Of a DNA stretch of 6,249 nucleotides, positions 6,194-6,249 are shown in pieces; position 1 is the stretch's first letter; each line of letters starts with the position of its first letter. Below the pieces are notes generated by a model. The model was not told the DNA's origin and searched no databases. It saw nothing but the letters and a program-made list of their open reading frames with translations. The stretch is from an uncultured Oscillospiraceae bacterium (GTDB taxonomy: Bacteria > Bacillota > Clostridia > Oscillospirales > Oscillospiraceae), in contig CAUBQU010000083.1 in the NCBI GenBank assembly GCA_958438185.1, positions 1-6,249 on the forward strand, read 5' to 3'. Both the position numbers and the translations under genes were made by a program.

Positions 6194-6244
6194 ATAAAAA
6201 TACGGCTTGCAGCCCCTAAACCGGGCTGCAAGCCGTATTTTTAT
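6194..6244 (+). terminator. Intrinsic terminator after argS
   Basis: A perfect 22-bp stem (6194-6215 pairing with 6223-6244) with a 7-base loop CTAAACC begins 8 bases after the argS stop codon. The right arm ends in TTTTTAT. The A-rich foot of the left arm makes it symmetrical, so it could also stop a minus-strand transcript arriving from beyond the window. Confidence 0.92.
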
Positions 6245-6249
6245 GAAGG

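Noticed and set aside
4681..6231. 516-codon open frame on the minus strand across argS
   Set aside because: It mirrors the argS coding frame, has no family motifs, and its start lies inside the argS terminator hairpin.

Overview
The window is 6,249 bases of GC-rich bacterial DNA holding seven protein genes and almost no spare sequence. The spore maturation pair SpmA/SpmB, a YwiB-like DUF1934 protein close to argS, and an XdhC/P-loop NTPase pair typical of anaerobic Firmicutes point to a spore-forming member of the Clostridia. The high GC suggests an Oscillospiraceae (Ruminococcaceae)-like lineage; this is inference from gene content and base composition, not a species call.

Layout. Positions 60-1130 (+) encode D-alanine--D-alanine ligase, followed with a 4-base stop/start overlap by a DUF1934 protein (1127-1570, +). 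A two-way hairpin terminator (1577-1611) separates them from a converging minus-strand operon: XdhC-family protein (3132 down to 2113) then a THEP1-like nucleoside triphosphatase (2116 down to 1613), also with a 4-base overlap. This operon has a near-consensus promoter at 3177-3205. The 129-base divergent gap (3133-3261) also carries the leader of spmA, which contains a run of five G-tracts; the last tract is the spmA ribosome binding site. spmA (3262-3843, +) and spmB (3831-4349, +) overlap by 13 bases. argS (4429-6186, +) has its own promoter (4358-4386) and ends at a hairpin with a perfect 22-bp stem (6194-6244).

How the genes fit together. The window joins three unrelated jobs: cell-wall precursor synthesis (Ddl), spore-core maturation (SpmA/SpmB) and arginyl-tRNA synthesis (ArgRS), plus an accessory operon probably serving molybdenum hydroxylase maturation, although no molybdoenzyme lies in the window. 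In Bacillus subtilis ywiB (DUF1934) sits beside argS; here the same two genes are split by the xdhC operon and spmAB.

I see no mobile element, CRISPR array, tRNA, rRNA or phage gene, and nothing that makes a convincing new system. The points most worth checking are the G-rich spmA leader, the xdhC-NTPase pair, and a small dyad overlapping the argS -10 box.
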